Positions 17,183 through 26,649 of a stretch of DNA of 64,000 bases are shown in pieces. The translations under genes were made by a program, and so were the position numbers. Positions within the stretch are counted from its first letter, which is position 1. Each line of letters begins with the position of its first letter. The notes under the pieces are model-generated. The model was given only the letters and a program-made list of their open reading frames with translations. It was not told the origin of the DNA and did no database searches. Source of the DNA: Burkholderia sp. L27(2015) (GTDB taxonomy: Bacteria > Pseudomonadota > Gammaproteobacteria > Burkholderiales > Burkholderiaceae). The DNA lies in assembly GCF_009765705.1 (NCBI RefSeq), contig NZ_LMUX01000024.1, forward strand, positions 26,172-90,171, given 5' to 3'.

Positions 17183-17899
17183 ATGGATACGCTTGCAGTT
17201 CTGGTGACGGGGGCATCGAAAGGCATCGGGCTTTCCGTAGCGCATAAATTGTCCGCGCAGGGCTACGAGGTTATAGGGCTGGCCCGCAACACGCAGGGCG
17301 TCAGCTTCCCCGGCACGCTCATTTCCTGCGACCTTGCCAAGATCGACGAAACGGATGCTGTTTTACACACTATTGCCGAGCGATTCGAAATCTATGGCAT
17401 CGTCAACAATGTCGGCGCGGTTTCTCCACAGCCGCTCGGCGCGATTGATCTGGAGCTCTTGCAGAGTACCTTCGATCTGAATGTCCGCGTTGCTGTGCAA
17501 GTGACGCAAACTCTTATTGACGCCATGAAGCAGCGCCGCAAGGGACGAATTGTGAACGTATGCAGCCGCGCCCTCCACGGTGCTATTGATCGAACCGCCT
17601 ACGCCGCGGCCAAGAGCGCACTGGTCGGTTGCACGGGAACATGGGCATTGGAGCTCGCCGAACACGGGATAACCTCGAACGCCGTTGCGCCCGGGCCCAT
17701 CGAAACGGAGCTATTCCGCAAGAGCCGACCAGTCGGGAGCGACGGGGAAAAGCGCATACTTTCGAGCATTCCCATGCGACGACTAGGAACCCCGGATGAA
17801 GTTGCCGCAGCCATCTGTTTCCTATTGTCCGAGGAAGCGAGTTTTATCACCGGACAAGTGCTCGCCGTCGATGGCGGCGGCAGCTTGGGCGGCCGGTAA
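17183..17899 (+). CDS. Short-chain dehydrogenase/reductase (FabG-like)
   Basis: The 238-residue classical SDR has the cofactor motif TGASKGIG (residues 9-16), NNVGA for the central sheet and the catalytic YAAAK. The preceding VCSRALHG segment carries the catalytic Ser. It closes with the usual P-G turn (APGPIETELF) and a C-terminal GQVLAVDGGGS typical of 3-oxoacyl-ACP-reductase-like enzymes. A single gene with GAGG 8 bases before the ATG; the substrate cannot be determined. No fatty-acid or polyketide genes are adjacent, so a specific biosynthetic role is not supported. Confidence 0.9.
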   Translation: MDTLAVLVTGASKGIGLSVAHKLSAQGYEVIGLARNTQGVSFPGTLISCDLAKIDETDAVLHTIAERFEIYGIVNNVGAVSPQPLGAIDLELLQSTFDLNVRVAVQVTQTLIDAMKQRRKGRIVNVCSRALHGAIDRTAYAAAKSALVGCTGTWALELAEHGITSNAVAPGPIETELFRKSRPVGSDGEKRILSSIPMRRLGTPDEVAAAICFLLSEEASFITGQVLAVDGGGSLGGR

Positions 17900-17954
17900 C
17901 AGGTGCGGTATCAGTGAGTAAGTTGGACTCTTGCCAGAAATAGGCATGTTCTCG

Positions 17955-18679
17955 TCACTCCCCCTTTTCGCTAAACGCTCGAGTGGCAACTCTTACTTCG
18001 AGCTCGCCGAGCTGTTCGCGAAAGAACGCTCGCATACTGTCCAGCGACGGCGCATCGGATAACAACCGCTCGTACCCTTCATCCGCCGGGTCTGGTCTAC
18101 AGGCTCGCAAATGCATCGCGGCTATTTCGTAGAGATTCAAGACGGATAGCCGTTCGTAGACCGCATAGAAATCGTCCATCGTGAAGCCGTGCTGGGTCAG
18201 CAGCACATAGAGGTCGAACCAGTCTCTCGTCGTCGATCGCTCGGCGCACAAAAGCGCGTTAGTCGCGAATATCTCGTTAAGCGTAGCTACGCGCAATGGC
18301 ACGGAGGGTGCGCCTTGTAGCACCCGATAGGCGGGGGGGCCAGTACTACGAACGAGATTTTTACCGCGTCATTTGCAATGTAATTTTGCTGATAGTTGGC
18401 GAGTTCTAGTCCTGAGTTCATGAAGTCCTCTTCGTCGAGCGGACTCGGATTAGGCGCCAGGGACACGCCCAAGCGATCGAGATCACGCGCGAGCGCCTGA
18501 AGCCGCACGCGAGGCAGATGCTTTTCCGTAAACGCGAAGTCGAGGTCTTCGCTCACTCGGTGGCCAATGTGCAGCATCAATGCTGTCCCACCTATCAGAA
18601 CGAAACCGTTGAGCATAGGATGCCCCTCAAGTTTCTCCCAGACTAGGCGAGTATCAGGCCGAAGCTTGCTCGTATCCAC
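17955..18679 (-). pseudogene. AbiEii-type nucleotidyltransferase toxin, frameshifted at a C7 tract
   Basis: The N-terminal part (18679 to about 18340) carries the nucleotidyltransferase signature LIGGTALMLHIGHRVSEDLD. The C-terminal part (about 18325 to 17955: LQGAPSVPLRVATLNEIFATN..., AERSTTRDWFDLYVLL) continues the same family in another frame. The break coincides with a run of seven C on the coding strand (seven G at 18333-18339). One extra base restores a continuous reading through APPAYRVLQGAP. AbiEii/AbiGii toxins transfer nucleotides to tRNA or other targets in type IV-like toxin-antitoxin and abortive-infection systems. The upstream XRE gene overlaps its start by 26 bases. The frameshift may be phase variation, an inactivating mutation or a sequencing error. 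Confidence 0.82.
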
Positions 18680-19166
18680 GGCGTAAAGTCATAAGAATGC
18701 GGTCGGTCGACGCAGAAGCCCGGGTCACCTCTCTGGAAGCTTCAATCTTCAACGTTGCCCATTCGTTTTCCAGCGTCGGCAGTCCGAACTCAAGCGCTGC
18801 GTCGAGCAGCATCGGAAAACGTGGGGCGAGTAAGGCGCGGCGCATATACACGGTGTCGGGCGCGTTACTGTTTGAAAAGACCAGCGACCGGTACTTGTCT
18901 CTGAAGCGCCGGGATTGCTGGTGCGTCGAGTCAACAGCGACGCCAGGTGCAACAGCGGCGGAAACATACGATTGCGCCACGACGTGCATGCCTGCAGCGT
19001 TCGCCAGCCGCTCTATCGCCTCAAGCTGTCCGGAACCCCGTTTCTTCATACGAGAGAGCCCGGCTTCGGAAATGCCTGCGCGTTGTGCAAGCTTCTTTTG
19101 CGTTAGGCCTTGTTGTTCCGCGTGGGCGATAATTTCATCGATTAGTCGAAGTGTTCGTCCTGTCAT
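18654..19166 (-). CDS. XRE-type helix-turn-helix antitoxin of the AbiEii pair
   Basis: The 170-residue protein has an N-terminal HTH (LTQKKLAQRAGISEAGLSRMKKR, split here as LTQKKLAQRAG and ISEAGLSRMKK) and a C-terminal domain of about 100 residues of unknown fold. The gene ends inside the start of the AbiEii toxin gene (26-base overlap), a layout typical of toxin-antitoxin operons with the antitoxin first. The ATG at 19166 has AGAGG close upstream; a start at 19184 is also possible. A perfect inverted repeat at 19203-19222 lies just upstream and is a likely autoregulatory operator. The frame is intact, so the antitoxin can be made even if the toxin is off. Confidence 0.85.
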   Translation of the reverse strand: MTGRTLRLIDEIIAHAEQQGLTQKKLAQRAGISEAGLSRMKKRGSGQLEAIERLANAAGMHVVAQSYVSAAVAPGVAVDSTHQQSRRFRDKYRSLVFSNSNAPDTVYMRRALLAPRFPMLLDAALEFGLPTLENEWATLKIEASREVTRASASTDRILMTLRRGYEQASA

Positions 19167-19202
19167 GACAGACCTCTTGAGCAAAGCGTCAATTATTATC
19201 GT

Positions 19203-19222
19203 ACTGAAATTGCTGTTTCAGT
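19203..19222. promoter_or_regulatory. Inverted repeat, likely operator of the XRE-AbiEii operon
   Basis: ACTGAAA and TTTCAGT form a perfect 7-bp inverted repeat with a 6-base spacer in an AT-rich stretch. It lies 37 bases upstream of the antitoxin start at 19166, where a promoter is expected. Confidence 0.55.
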
Positions 19223-19417
19223 CAATTAATACCCGATGCAGACAATTTTGCCGACGAGTCGACCATGCTGACCAACGCTCGCCCAGATCGTCTTGTCTTT
19301 CATCGCCCACACTTCATCTCCGCGGATATGAATACGCTACGAACACCGTCCAGGGCTATCATTGCGTCTCTGTTTGCCCAAGTTACGCGAGCCTGCCAAT
19401 ACTTCTCGGAGATGTGT

Positions 19418-20239
19418 ATGGTTTTTTCACAGACAGTTCGGACCGGCGCGTTCGCCGCGCTTATGTTGCTTGGCTTGACCGGGTCTGCTACCGCCCAAGT
19501 GGCGCGTGGCCAAGCCGCCAGCAACGCAACGGCAGGTTTGGACACCCCGTCGTCAGAACTCGTCGTGACACCCGGCTTCAGTGGCGACGATCCGTCGGCC
19601 GTACGCGATACCTTCATCGGCAAGGAAAATGGAAACGGCGCCAATGGCGGCGCCCCCAGCTCGACGCGCAGTCACATCAAGGAGTGGGTCGGGAAGGTAC
19701 TGCCAAGTAACCGCACGGTGTCAGCCCTGCTCGGAGACAACCCGGGACGCGAGCTTGCGTTCGTTGCCCCCGTATCGCGTGGAATTCTCTACAGCTCAAC
19801 GACCCATATCATGAAGGTGGATGTCAGCTTCTCGGACGAGAGCCATCCCGATGACATCATCCTCAGAAGGGTCGTGTCCGGGCCCGATGGACAAAAATTG
19901 ACTTTTGCCGCGCAAGCCAAATCCGAAGGCTTCGTCCAGACGATCGATCTGATTGACATACAAGCCGCGGGCAAGCGCGATGAAACCACCGTGCATGGAC
20001 GCTTTGCCCTATCGTCGAGCGCATTCGCTCAAGCCGACGGAAACCTCGCGGTGGTATTTATCTGCCGCGTCGTGCCGCCTTACCTGACTGAGCAACATAG
20101 CCATCGTGACGCCACCGATGACGAACCGACCGATATCACCACGCGAACCTCGACCCTCCATGTCGCGGTAGACGATATCTGGTTGATCGATCAAACCAAG
20201 GGCGTGGTAATCGAGAAGGGCCTGCGGCTGACGAAATAG
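19418..20239 (+). CDS. Secreted protein of unknown function
   Basis: This 273-residue protein has a clear signal peptide (FAALMLLGLTGSATAQ, cleavage near residue 26). A low-complexity Ser/Asn/Gly-rich region follows (to about 85), then a folded beta-rich part with VDVSFSDESHPDDIILRRVVSGPDG and a C-terminal IWLIDQTKGVVIEKG. I do not recognise a named domain. The ATG at 19418 has GGAG 6 bases upstream; the frame stays open further upstream to 19265 but without a ribosome site. The gene is convergent with the phospholipase D lipoprotein (31 bases between stops), so the two are separately transcribed. Export is well supported; function unknown. Confidence 0.7.
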   Translation: MVFSQTVRTGAFAALMLLGLTGSATAQVARGQAASNATAGLDTPSSELVVTPGFSGDDPSAVRDTFIGKENGNGANGGAPSSTRSHIKEWVGKVLPSNRTVSALLGDNPGRELAFVAPVSRGILYSSTTHIMKVDVSFSDESHPDDIILRRVVSGPDGQKLTFAAQAKSEGFVQTIDLIDIQAAGKRDETTVHGRFALSSSAFAQADGNLAVVFICRVVPPYLTEQHSHRDATDDEPTDITTRTSTLHVAVDDIWLIDQTKGVVIEKGLRLTK

Positions 20240-20270
20240 TGGCCCGCAACCTCGGGCCTGGCGTTCAACG

Positions 20271-21803
20271 TTACAGCATGCTCTCCGGTACCAACGGCCC
20301 GAGCAGTTCGACTTCCACGCGCTCCCACTCACTGGTGTTCGGCTCATGATCGATCAGTTGCACATAATCTTCCGATGAACCCACCCACTGAAGATGGCCG
20401 CTACTCGTCAAACGCACGTTATATGCACTGCCTAAATCGATCAGCGAGTTGACTTCCGCGGTGAGTTCGGGGCTATTGACGATGACGGCCACCTCGGTGT
20501 TCAGGTTGGCGGAGCGATTATCGAGGTTCATCGAACCAATGAACAAGGTCTTGCCGTCCACGGTAGCCAATTTGGCGTGAAGCTGCGCACGCGAGGCACC
20601 AAAGTCGCCGAATTTGCCGCGCTTGAACGGCTGGGTGGGATTGAGCTCATAGAGCTCGACACCCAAATGCAGCAGACGGAATCGATAACGCGCATAACCG
20701 ATATGCGCCAATATCGTGTCGTTGGACGCCAACGAGTTGGTGAACACCAGCACCCTCACGCCGCGCTCGCGCATCGCGGCAATATGCGCGATGCCTTCCT
20801 TTCCTGGGACGAAGTACGGTGAGATAGCCATGAACTCATGTTGCGCCGTGGCCGCCAGAGCGGAAAACTCCCGACGCACGGTATCGCCGTGATCGCGCCG
20901 GCCAGACCCGGCAATTTTATCGGGCATATCCGCCACGACGCGTGCCGGAGCTTGGATCAGCGGCACGGAATCGCCGCGCAACTGATCGATCAGCGCTTCG
21001 TAACGCTCCATGCCGAGATTCATTCCCGGGGGATCCGGTTTCATCACCTCGCCGGTTTGGTCCATGAAGTACTGATCGGATCGTCCGCGCGGGCTTGACG
21101 AGGCAATCTGTGCAATCGGGTAGGCATACTCGCTGTTCCAATACGCATCGAATGATTTGGACAGATCCCGCACTATCGGTCCGGCCGCGAGCAAATCGAG
21201 GTCGAGAAAATTATGATCGGGTTTGCGCAGGAAATATTCGGCCGCGATATTGCGCCCGCCCATGATGGCGAACGTGTTATCGGCGATAAACAGTTTGTTG
21301 TGCATCCGATGATTGGTGCGCTGCAGATCGGTCAACGAGCTGGCGAAGCGCAGGGGAATGGAGGAGCGCCCCGCCGGGAAGGGATTGAACAGACGTACCT
21401 CGACGTTCGGGGTCTCCGCGAGCGACGACAGCAGTGCGTCTTCACCCACTGTATGCAGATCGTCGATCAAGACGCGCACCCGCACGCCGCGGCCGGCCGC
21501 CCGATATAGCGCGCGTAGAAAATACTGACCGGTGGAGTCGGCCGCGATTTCGTAGTATTGAACGTCCAGTGTTTTCTCGGCCCGATCGGCAAGGATCACC
21601 CGGGCGGCCATCGAGCCATAGGAAATCGGCAATATCTGGAATCCGGAATCGCCCGGGGTGTGGAGCGAATTCGCGGCGAGCCGCGCCAATTGCGAGTCGG
21701 CCGGCGGCTCGAGCGCTGCCGTGGGTGCAGGCTGAGCAAGCGGTGGCAGCGAGGCACAGCCGGCCAGGCTGATAACGAATGCGAAAAGAATGCCAAGCTT
21801 CAT
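20271..21803 (-). CDS. Phospholipase D family lipoprotein
   Basis: The 510-residue protein starts with a lipoprotein signal (LAGCA lipobox at about residues 13-17). It contains two HKD active-site motifs, HNKLFIADN...GGRN in the first half and HAKLATVDG...GSMNLDNRS in the second. Together they form one catalytic centre of the PLD superfamily (phosphodiesterase or transphosphatidylase; includes cardiolipin synthases and secreted PLDs). Residues YYEIAADSTGQYFL match PLD-like proteins anchored in the outer membrane or periplasm. It is a single gene with AGGA before the ATG. A role in membrane lipid turnover is likely. Confidence 0.9.
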   Translation of the reverse strand: MKLGILFAFVISLAGCASLPPLAQPAPTAALEPPADSQLARLAANSLHTPGDSGFQILPISYGSMAARVILADRAEKTLDVQYYEIAADSTGQYFLRALYRAAGRGVRVRVLIDDLHTVGEDALLSSLAETPNVEVRLFNPFPAGRSSIPLRFASSLTDLQRTNHRMHNKLFIADNTFAIMGGRNIAAEYFLRKPDHNFLDLDLLAAGPIVRDLSKSFDAYWNSEYAYPIAQIASSSPRGRSDQYFMDQTGEVMKPDPPGMNLGMERYEALIDQLRGDSVPLIQAPARVVADMPDKIAGSGRRDHGDTVRREFSALAATAQHEFMAISPYFVPGKEGIAHIAAMRERGVRVLVFTNSLASNDTILAHIGYARYRFRLLHLGVELYELNPTQPFKRGKFGDFGASRAQLHAKLATVDGKTLFIGSMNLDNRSANLNTEVAVIVNSPELTAEVNSLIDLGSAYNVRLTSSGHLQWVGSSEDYVQLIDHEPNTSEWERVEVELLGPLVPESML

Positions 21804-22007
21804 GAGGGCTTCCTATTCGTTGATGGTCGTGTGCAGGCGGCGTTTGAACTGTTCCAACGACCATTTAATTGGAATTTTCCTCGCAGGTTACATTACTTTA
21901 CTCCGACCCGTCCGTTCGACAGCTCAGGTGTCGGGCAGCGCTTAGAAAGCGCTCTGACAGAATCCCAACGCAGTCGTACACACCATTGCGTAGGGCGCAA
22001 AGATCAA
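21804..22007. other. Intergenic region between PLD and MFS genes
   Basis: Both neighbours are read on the minus strand. The region should carry the PLD promoter and the 3' end of the MFS gene; no specific site is recognised. Confidence 0.4.
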
Positions 22008-23228
22008 TCAGGTCTGGGACGTCGACGCCATCACCGGTCGTCCAATCGTGAGGAAACGAGCCAGCGCCAGCACGGGAAAGAGCGTTCCTACGATAGCCAC
22101 CCAAGCCCAGCCACCATGCTCATACAGCTCGCTCGCGAGTGCGGATCCCACGGCACCTCCGATGAAGATGCTCGTCATATAGAGGGCATTCAGTCGGCTG
22201 CGGCTTGGGGCGTGCAGCGCATAGATTTCGCGCTGTCCAAGCACCATGTTCATCTGCACGGCGAAGTCCAGGATGATCCCCGTCATGACGAGTCCGATCA
22301 CACCAAGGCGAGGATCCACAAGCACCGGAAGGTAGCTGAAGCAGCCCACACCCAGTGCAATGAGTGTGGCGCGACGGGTATGGCCTGCGTCGGCGAGACG
22401 CCCCGCGATTGGCGCCGAGGTCGCTCCGATCGCGCCCACCAGCGCGAATACGGCGATAGCCGACTGCGAGAGCCCGTAGTGGTGCATCAGTTCAACCGGC
22501 ACCGCGGTCCAGAACAGGCTGAACGAAGCAAACATCAAGCCCTGAAACAGCGAGCGCTGGCGTAGCACGGGCATGCTTGCGACGAGTGACTCCAGCGATC
22601 TGATCAGCTGAAAATAGGTCGCCTTGTGGTCGGGTTGACGGCTCGGGATGGTCAGCGCAAGCACTGTTGTTACCACCACCATCAGCACGGTCGCGTACCC
22701 GAATACGGCGCGCCAGCCGAAATGGTCGGCGATAACACTGGCGATCGGGCGGGAAAGCAGAATGCCGAGCAAGAGCCCGCTCATGATCGTGCCGACCACC
22801 CGCCCGCGCGATTCATCAGAGGCCAGGTGCGCCGCGAGGGGGATCAGCAACTGAACCGCCACCGAACTGAATCCGATCAGAAAGGAGATGGCTAGAAAAG
22901 CGCCCGGTTGGTGGACGAATGCCGATGCCGCGAGACTTACGATGGCTACCAACGCCGTCGCTATCATCAGCTTGCGGTTTTCGAGCAGATCGCCCAGTGG
23001 CACCAGGAAGAAAAGCCCCAACGCGTAGCCAATCTGGGTAAGCGAGACAATCAGGCTCGCGGTGCCCCCGGACATATGGATGTCGGCGGCAATCAGCGCG
23101 GTAATCGGCTGCGTGTAGTAGAGGTTGGCGACAATTGCCCCGCAACAGAACGAAAATAGCAGGATCAAGCCGCGCGTCATCTTGACGCCGGGGTTTTCTG
23201 GAGCGAGTGTTTCAACGCGAGTGTTCAT
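22008..23228 (-). CDS. MFS transporter, drug-efflux type
   Basis: The 406-residue carrier has twelve predicted segments, the N-terminal VANLYYTQPI motif, loop motif PLGDLLENRKLM and a central ESRGRVVGTIMSGLLLGILLSRP (motif C-like, split here as ESRGRVVGTIMS and GLLLGILLSRP). These are typical of 12-TM DHA1-like exporters of the YnfM/YgaY type. The start lies 13 bases after the stop of the decayed monooxygenase gene, so the two probably formed an operon for modifying and exporting a compound. The carrier itself is intact. Confidence 0.88.
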   Translation of the reverse strand: MNTRVETLAPENPGVKMTRGLILLFSFCCGAIVANLYYTQPITALIAADIHMSGGTASLIVSLTQIGYALGLFFLVPLGDLLENRKLMIATALVAIVSLAASAFVHQPGAFLAISFLIGFSSVAVQLLIPLAAHLASDESRGRVVGTIMSGLLLGILLSRPIASVIADHFGWRAVFGYATVLMVVVTTVLALTIPSRQPDHKATYFQLIRSLESLVASMPVLRQRSLFQGLMFASFSLFWTAVPVELMHHYGLSQSAIAVFALVGAIGATSAPIAGRLADAGHTRRATLIALGVGCFSYLPVLVDPRLGVIGLVMTGIILDFAVQMNMVLGQREIYALHAPSRSRLNALYMTSIFIGGAVGSALASELYEHGGWAWVAIVGTLFPVLALARFLTIGRPVMASTSQT

Positions 23229-23241
23229 TTAACGCCCTCTA

Positions 23242-23960
23242 TCACCTTAAAAAGATTTGACCACAATAATCGATGCGGTCCATGAGAAAACATACGTGCA
23301 AGCGACGAAGCTGCATGATACGGTCACCGAGTGAGATGCCAAGCTCCGACATGCTGATGCCGAGCCGTCGTTGCTGCAATTCCCAACGGGATAACGCGGA
23401 CTGCAGGTGATTGTCTTCGCTGGACAGGGCATGCGCCAGCGCAACCGCGTTCGCCGCTGCTTTCGCGGTGCTTCCTGCGGTATGCGGGCGCGGCACGTAC
23501 GCAGCGTCCCCAAGCAGGATTGTCCGGCCGAAGACCATTTTATGCACCCGAAGGTCCTGAATCGCTTGAACGAACGGTTCGGCAGTCGCCCTCACCAGGG
23601 CCCGCAGCGTCGGGGCGAGCCATTTTCCGGCGGCTGAACGGAGTTCGGCGATATCCTCGTCCTTGGTTATACCCGGCGGCAATGACGTGCTGCGTTGCGT
23701 CCCGTTCCTGTCCAGCATCAACGCGCTGAGGCGTTCGTCAGATAGAGGGCGATACCAGACCCAATTCCAACGCCGCTTGCCGACCTCGGTTGCACCGTCT
23801 TCCCCAGGGACGAGATAGACCAGGATCAGATGCGCTTCGCCTCGGTGGAAAGTAAATCGACCACGCAGAACGTCTGCCGCGTCGGCCGGTAAATCATTTT
23901 CTTCAACGAGGCCACGCCATGCGACATATATGACCCATGGGGAGCTCCTGATAGTTTGCG
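23242..23960 (-). pseudogene. FAD-dependent monooxygenase, C-terminal remnant
   Basis: Read on the minus strand, an open frame without a usable start gives YVAWRGLVEENDLPAD near 23930, then NWVWYRPL, and further on VFGRTILLGDAAYVPRPHTAGSTAKAAANAVALA. This is the FAD-ribityl GD motif and C-terminal half of aromatic-ring/pyridine hydroxylases (2,6-dihydroxypyridine monooxygenase type). The N-terminal GxGxxG FAD-binding half is absent and the frame is closed by a stop near 24015, so the gene is truncated and probably non-functional. It sits immediately upstream of an intact MFS exporter. Confidence 0.75.
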
Positions 23961-24249
23961 TCTGCTCGTCTGAAGGGGCCGCGGCCCGATTCCGATGGCC
24001 GATACAGCGCCATGACGTTCACGGCGTTCGCCTTCTCGTCTTGGTAGCGGAAGAATAGCCGTTATGTAATCAGCGGAGAATCCCAATGCAATGCAAACCA
24101 GCGTTGCGCGAGGCGCATAAATGAGCTGTCGGATGCATTTTGACGCTGCGACTGCGCTGCGCCCATTCCTGCGCACGGGCATGGGCATGTGCGTTCGTAC
24201 TTACCCAGAAGCGCCGAAGCGTGCCTTTTTGAACGCCGCATTACGGGGA
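23961..24249. other. Intergenic region, no gene recognised
   Basis: This stretch lies between the truncated monooxygenase and dps. Several overlapping frames are open on the minus strand, but none gives a recognisable domain; it is probably where the 5' part of the monooxygenase was lost. Confidence 0.4.
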
Positions 24250-24267
24250 GGGGCCTGTTTTGGCCCC
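24250..24267 (-). terminator. GC hairpin after dps
   Basis: GGGGCC / GGCCCC form a 6-bp stem with a 6-base loop, 27 bases downstream of the dps stop on the minus strand. No T-run follows. Confidence 0.4.
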
Positions 24268-24293
24268 GTCGCCCGTTCCAGCCCCGTTTTTGC

Positions 24294-24812
24294 CTACCCG
24301 GTCCGGCCACTTTCGAACAGAAACCACGTGCGGCGCTCGGCTTCGTCGATCCACTGCTCCAGCACACTCGCCGTGGCGACATCGCCATACTCGTCGCAAA
24401 GGCTATGGGTTTCTTTCATGTACCGCACCAGGGACATATTGTCCTCGCGCAGCTCGGCGAGCATGTCGGGCGGTGTCACGAAAGCGGCGTCGTTGTCGAG
24501 AATGCGCTGCAGCTTCGTGCTATGGCCCATCGAGCGCAGTGTCGTGCCGCCAATCTTGCGCACACGTTCCGCAATCGGGTCTGTCGTCGCGAAGATCTGG
24601 TCAGCCTGCTCATCGAGCAGCAGGTGATAGTCGCGGAAGTAAGGGCCGGACATGTGCCAGTGGAAATTTTTGGTCTTCATATACAACGCCAGGGTATCGG
24701 CTAGCAGTGTATTGAGCTCCGTCGAGATGTCGCGGGTCGCGTCCTCGCTGAGGGCATTGGGGGTATTCAGCGGTGCCTTTCTTCGCTCAGCGGTCTTCTT
24801 GGAATCGTTCAT
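24294..24812 (-). CDS. dps: Dps family DNA-binding ferritin
   Basis: The 172-residue protein fits Dps, a dodecameric mini-ferritin that oxidises Fe2+ with H2O2 and protects DNA. The intersubunit ferroxidase residues are all present: His51, His63, Asp67, Asp78 and Glu82, with the family string KNFHWHMSGP. A basic, disordered N-terminus (MNDSKKTAERRK) suits DNA binding. GGAGG lies 6 bases before the ATG. Regulation by OxyR is common for this family, but I do not see a clear site. Confidence 0.95.
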   Translation of the reverse strand: MNDSKKTAERRKAPLNTPNALSEDATRDISTELNTLLADTLALYMKTKNFHWHMSGPYFRDYHLLLDEQADQIFATTDPIAERVRKIGGTTLRSMGHSTKLQRILDNDAAFVTPPDMLAELREDNMSLVRYMKETHSLCDEYGDVATASVLEQWIDEAERRTWFLFESGRTG

Positions 24813-25191
24813 ACATGGCCTCCAGAGAAATACGGGGTAGGCTCAGACACGCTGCGGAATCGTCTTCCATGAGCAGTTTCCATGCGCGTGGTCCACGAGC
24901 ATTTTTCATGCGCGTTTTCATGAACTGTTGCATGAGGTGTTGCACGAGATGCTGCCTGAGCGGAATGTGCGGCGTAACTTGCATCGACAAAACACGCTTT
25001 AGATGAAAAGCAAACGTGCGTAAGCTCGACCGCATGCGTCCAGTGTAGTACCGGGTTGACGAAAGCGGTTACGGTCCCTGCTTAATTGTTCTGCTCATTG
25101 CTCCAAATTGGCCGCGCCGTTCGCTCCCTGGCCGACTGTCAGGTGAGCGTCTTCGGCCCGCAACGGTCCAGTTCGTATGCGCGAACCGGAG
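24813..25191. other. dps upstream region and gap, no gene recognised
   Basis: This 379-base stretch holds the dps promoter (minus strand) and the 3' flank of the broken lysR gene. It contains short repeats of CATG-centred sequence (24897-24940) but no supported gene. Confidence 0.4.
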
Positions 25192-25896
25192 TTATCCGCG
25201 AGCAGGCAGCGCCAGGGTGCTCGTAAGGAAGTCGAGAAATGCAGTGATGCGGTGGGACCCGCGATGGTTAGGCAAGTAAAGGGCGCTAATGGAAGAGCGT
25301 GTGTCGTTCGGATTGATCTCATACTGCTCGGAAAGCTTCGTGAGGCGACCGGCCTGGACATCCGCATCGATGAGCCAGCTCGGCAGCAAGGCGATTCCGG
25401 AGCCATTCAGTGCTGCTTCGCGTAGCACTTCGGTGTTGTTGGTCTTCAGCCGGCCTGTCACTGCAATTTTCGTGGTGGTAGCGCCGTTAGCGCAGAACGT
25501 CCAGACTTGCTGTTCGGTACCGTACGAAAACCGCAAGCATTGGTGTTCTGCGAGCGCCTCGGGCGACTTGGGTATACCGTGAGCATCAAGATAGGATTTG
25601 CTGGCAACGACGTACCGGCTGAAATGCTCGATGGCTCGACGCCGCGGTCCGAGACAGAGGCATCCGCTTCGGCGAGGGCTTCAATGATGCGTTTGGCTCG
25701 GGTGTAGTAGCTGACCCCGGCGTCCGACAGGGCTACCTGCCTTGTCGTCCTGTTGAAGAGGACAGTGCCTAATGAGTCTTCGAGTGCTTCGACGGCGCGG
25801 GTCACCGATGATGTCGCAACATTCAGGCGCCGCGCTGCTGAATCCGCCTGTCTCAGCGACCTCCACAAACACACTGAGCGCCATCAATTTGTCCAT
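25192..25896 (-). pseudogene. LysR-type regulator, degraded
   Basis: The HTH start (MDKLMALSVFVEVAETGGFSS, shown to the first break) continues in a second frame as RRLNVATSSVTRAVEALEDS, and the effector domain resumes in a third part (LRFSYGTEQQVWTF ... GIALLPSWLIDADVQAGRL). There is a frameshift near 25830 and another near 25600. The stretch between ALAEADA and the SRYVVASKSYLD-like segment is roughly 80 residues shorter than in intact family members, so a deletion occurred as well. The regulator cannot be made whole. It is divergent from the intact dsbA-like/trxR-like pair, which it probably once controlled. Confidence 0.85.
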
Positions 25897-25998
25897 GTCA
25901 TAGCCTCTTGCGCAACGGTGCATTGCTTCGTGTTGCCATTCTATCTGCTGCCTGATGGCCTATTCTATCTAGGCCAACAATTCTTTTGGAGAGGTTCG

Positions 25999-26649
25999 AT
26001 GGAAAAGCTGAATATCGAGGTCACATACGATTTCATTTGTCCTTGGTGCTGGATAGGCGAGGAGAAACTGCAGACAGCGATAGCGGAAGCCAACGCCGAT
26101 GCGCAAACGAAGCTCGTGTTCGTTCCCTACGAGCTCAATCCGGGTATGCCTGTCGAAGGTGTTGATCGCAAAGCGTATCGGTCAGCCAAGTTTGGAAGTT
26201 GGGCGCGCTCGCAGGCAATGGACGCTCAAGTTGAGTTGGCAGGACGGGAAGTGGGCCTGGAGTTCAACTATGCGCTAGCGAAGCGCACGCCGAATACGCT
26301 CGCGGCTCATCGACTCGTGTGGATGCTGCAACAGGAGCACGACGTGACGGCATTGGTGAAATCGATCTTCCATGCGTATTTTTCCGCCGGCAGTGACATT
26401 GGTGATGTCGCTGTATTGACGGAGCTTGCGGTTGCTGAGGGCTTCGACCGAACCAAGGTCAGCTCGTTTCTTTCGTCGAACCAGGGCGTGGACGAGGTGC
26501 GTGCGCTTGAAACGGGTGCGATCGAGCGTGGCGTGAATTCGGTGCCGTCTGTGAGGGTAGCCAGTGACATCGTCACGGGTGCGCAGTCTGTGGCGCTGTT
26601 CCGGGCGACGCTTGAGGGCGCCTTGAACGGCAGCGCGACGCCGGCGTAA
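25999..26649 (+). CDS. DsbA family oxidoreductase (FrnE-like)
   Basis: The 216-residue cytoplasmic protein of the DsbA/2-hydroxychromene isomerase fold has a CPWC redox motif at residues 14-17 (TYDFICPWCWIGE), the family's helical insertion, and the cis-Pro region GVNSVPSVRV (usually GVxGVPxF). FrnE-type proteins act in cytosolic thiol-disulfide exchange and oxidative-stress tolerance. AGGTTCG with GGAGAGG lies just upstream of the ATG at 25999. The next gene, 105 bases downstream on the same strand, is a TrxR-like flavoprotein that could reduce or oxidise it (inference). Confidence 0.9.
   Translation: MEKLNIEVTYDFICPWCWIGEEKLQTAIAEANADAQTKLVFVPYELNPGMPVEGVDRKAYRSAKFGSWARSQAMDAQVELAGREVGLEFNYALAKRTPNTLAAHRLVWMLQQEHDVTALVKSIFHAYFSAGSDIGDVAVLTELAVAEGFDRTKVSSFLSSNQGVDEVRALETGAIERGVNSVPSVRVASDIVTGAQSVALFRATLEGALNGSATPA

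Noticed and set aside
24787-25035. Small minus-strand gene upstream of dps
   Set aside because: The 82-codon frame overlaps the dps leader and ribosome site, is repetitive (CATG-rich) and matches nothing.
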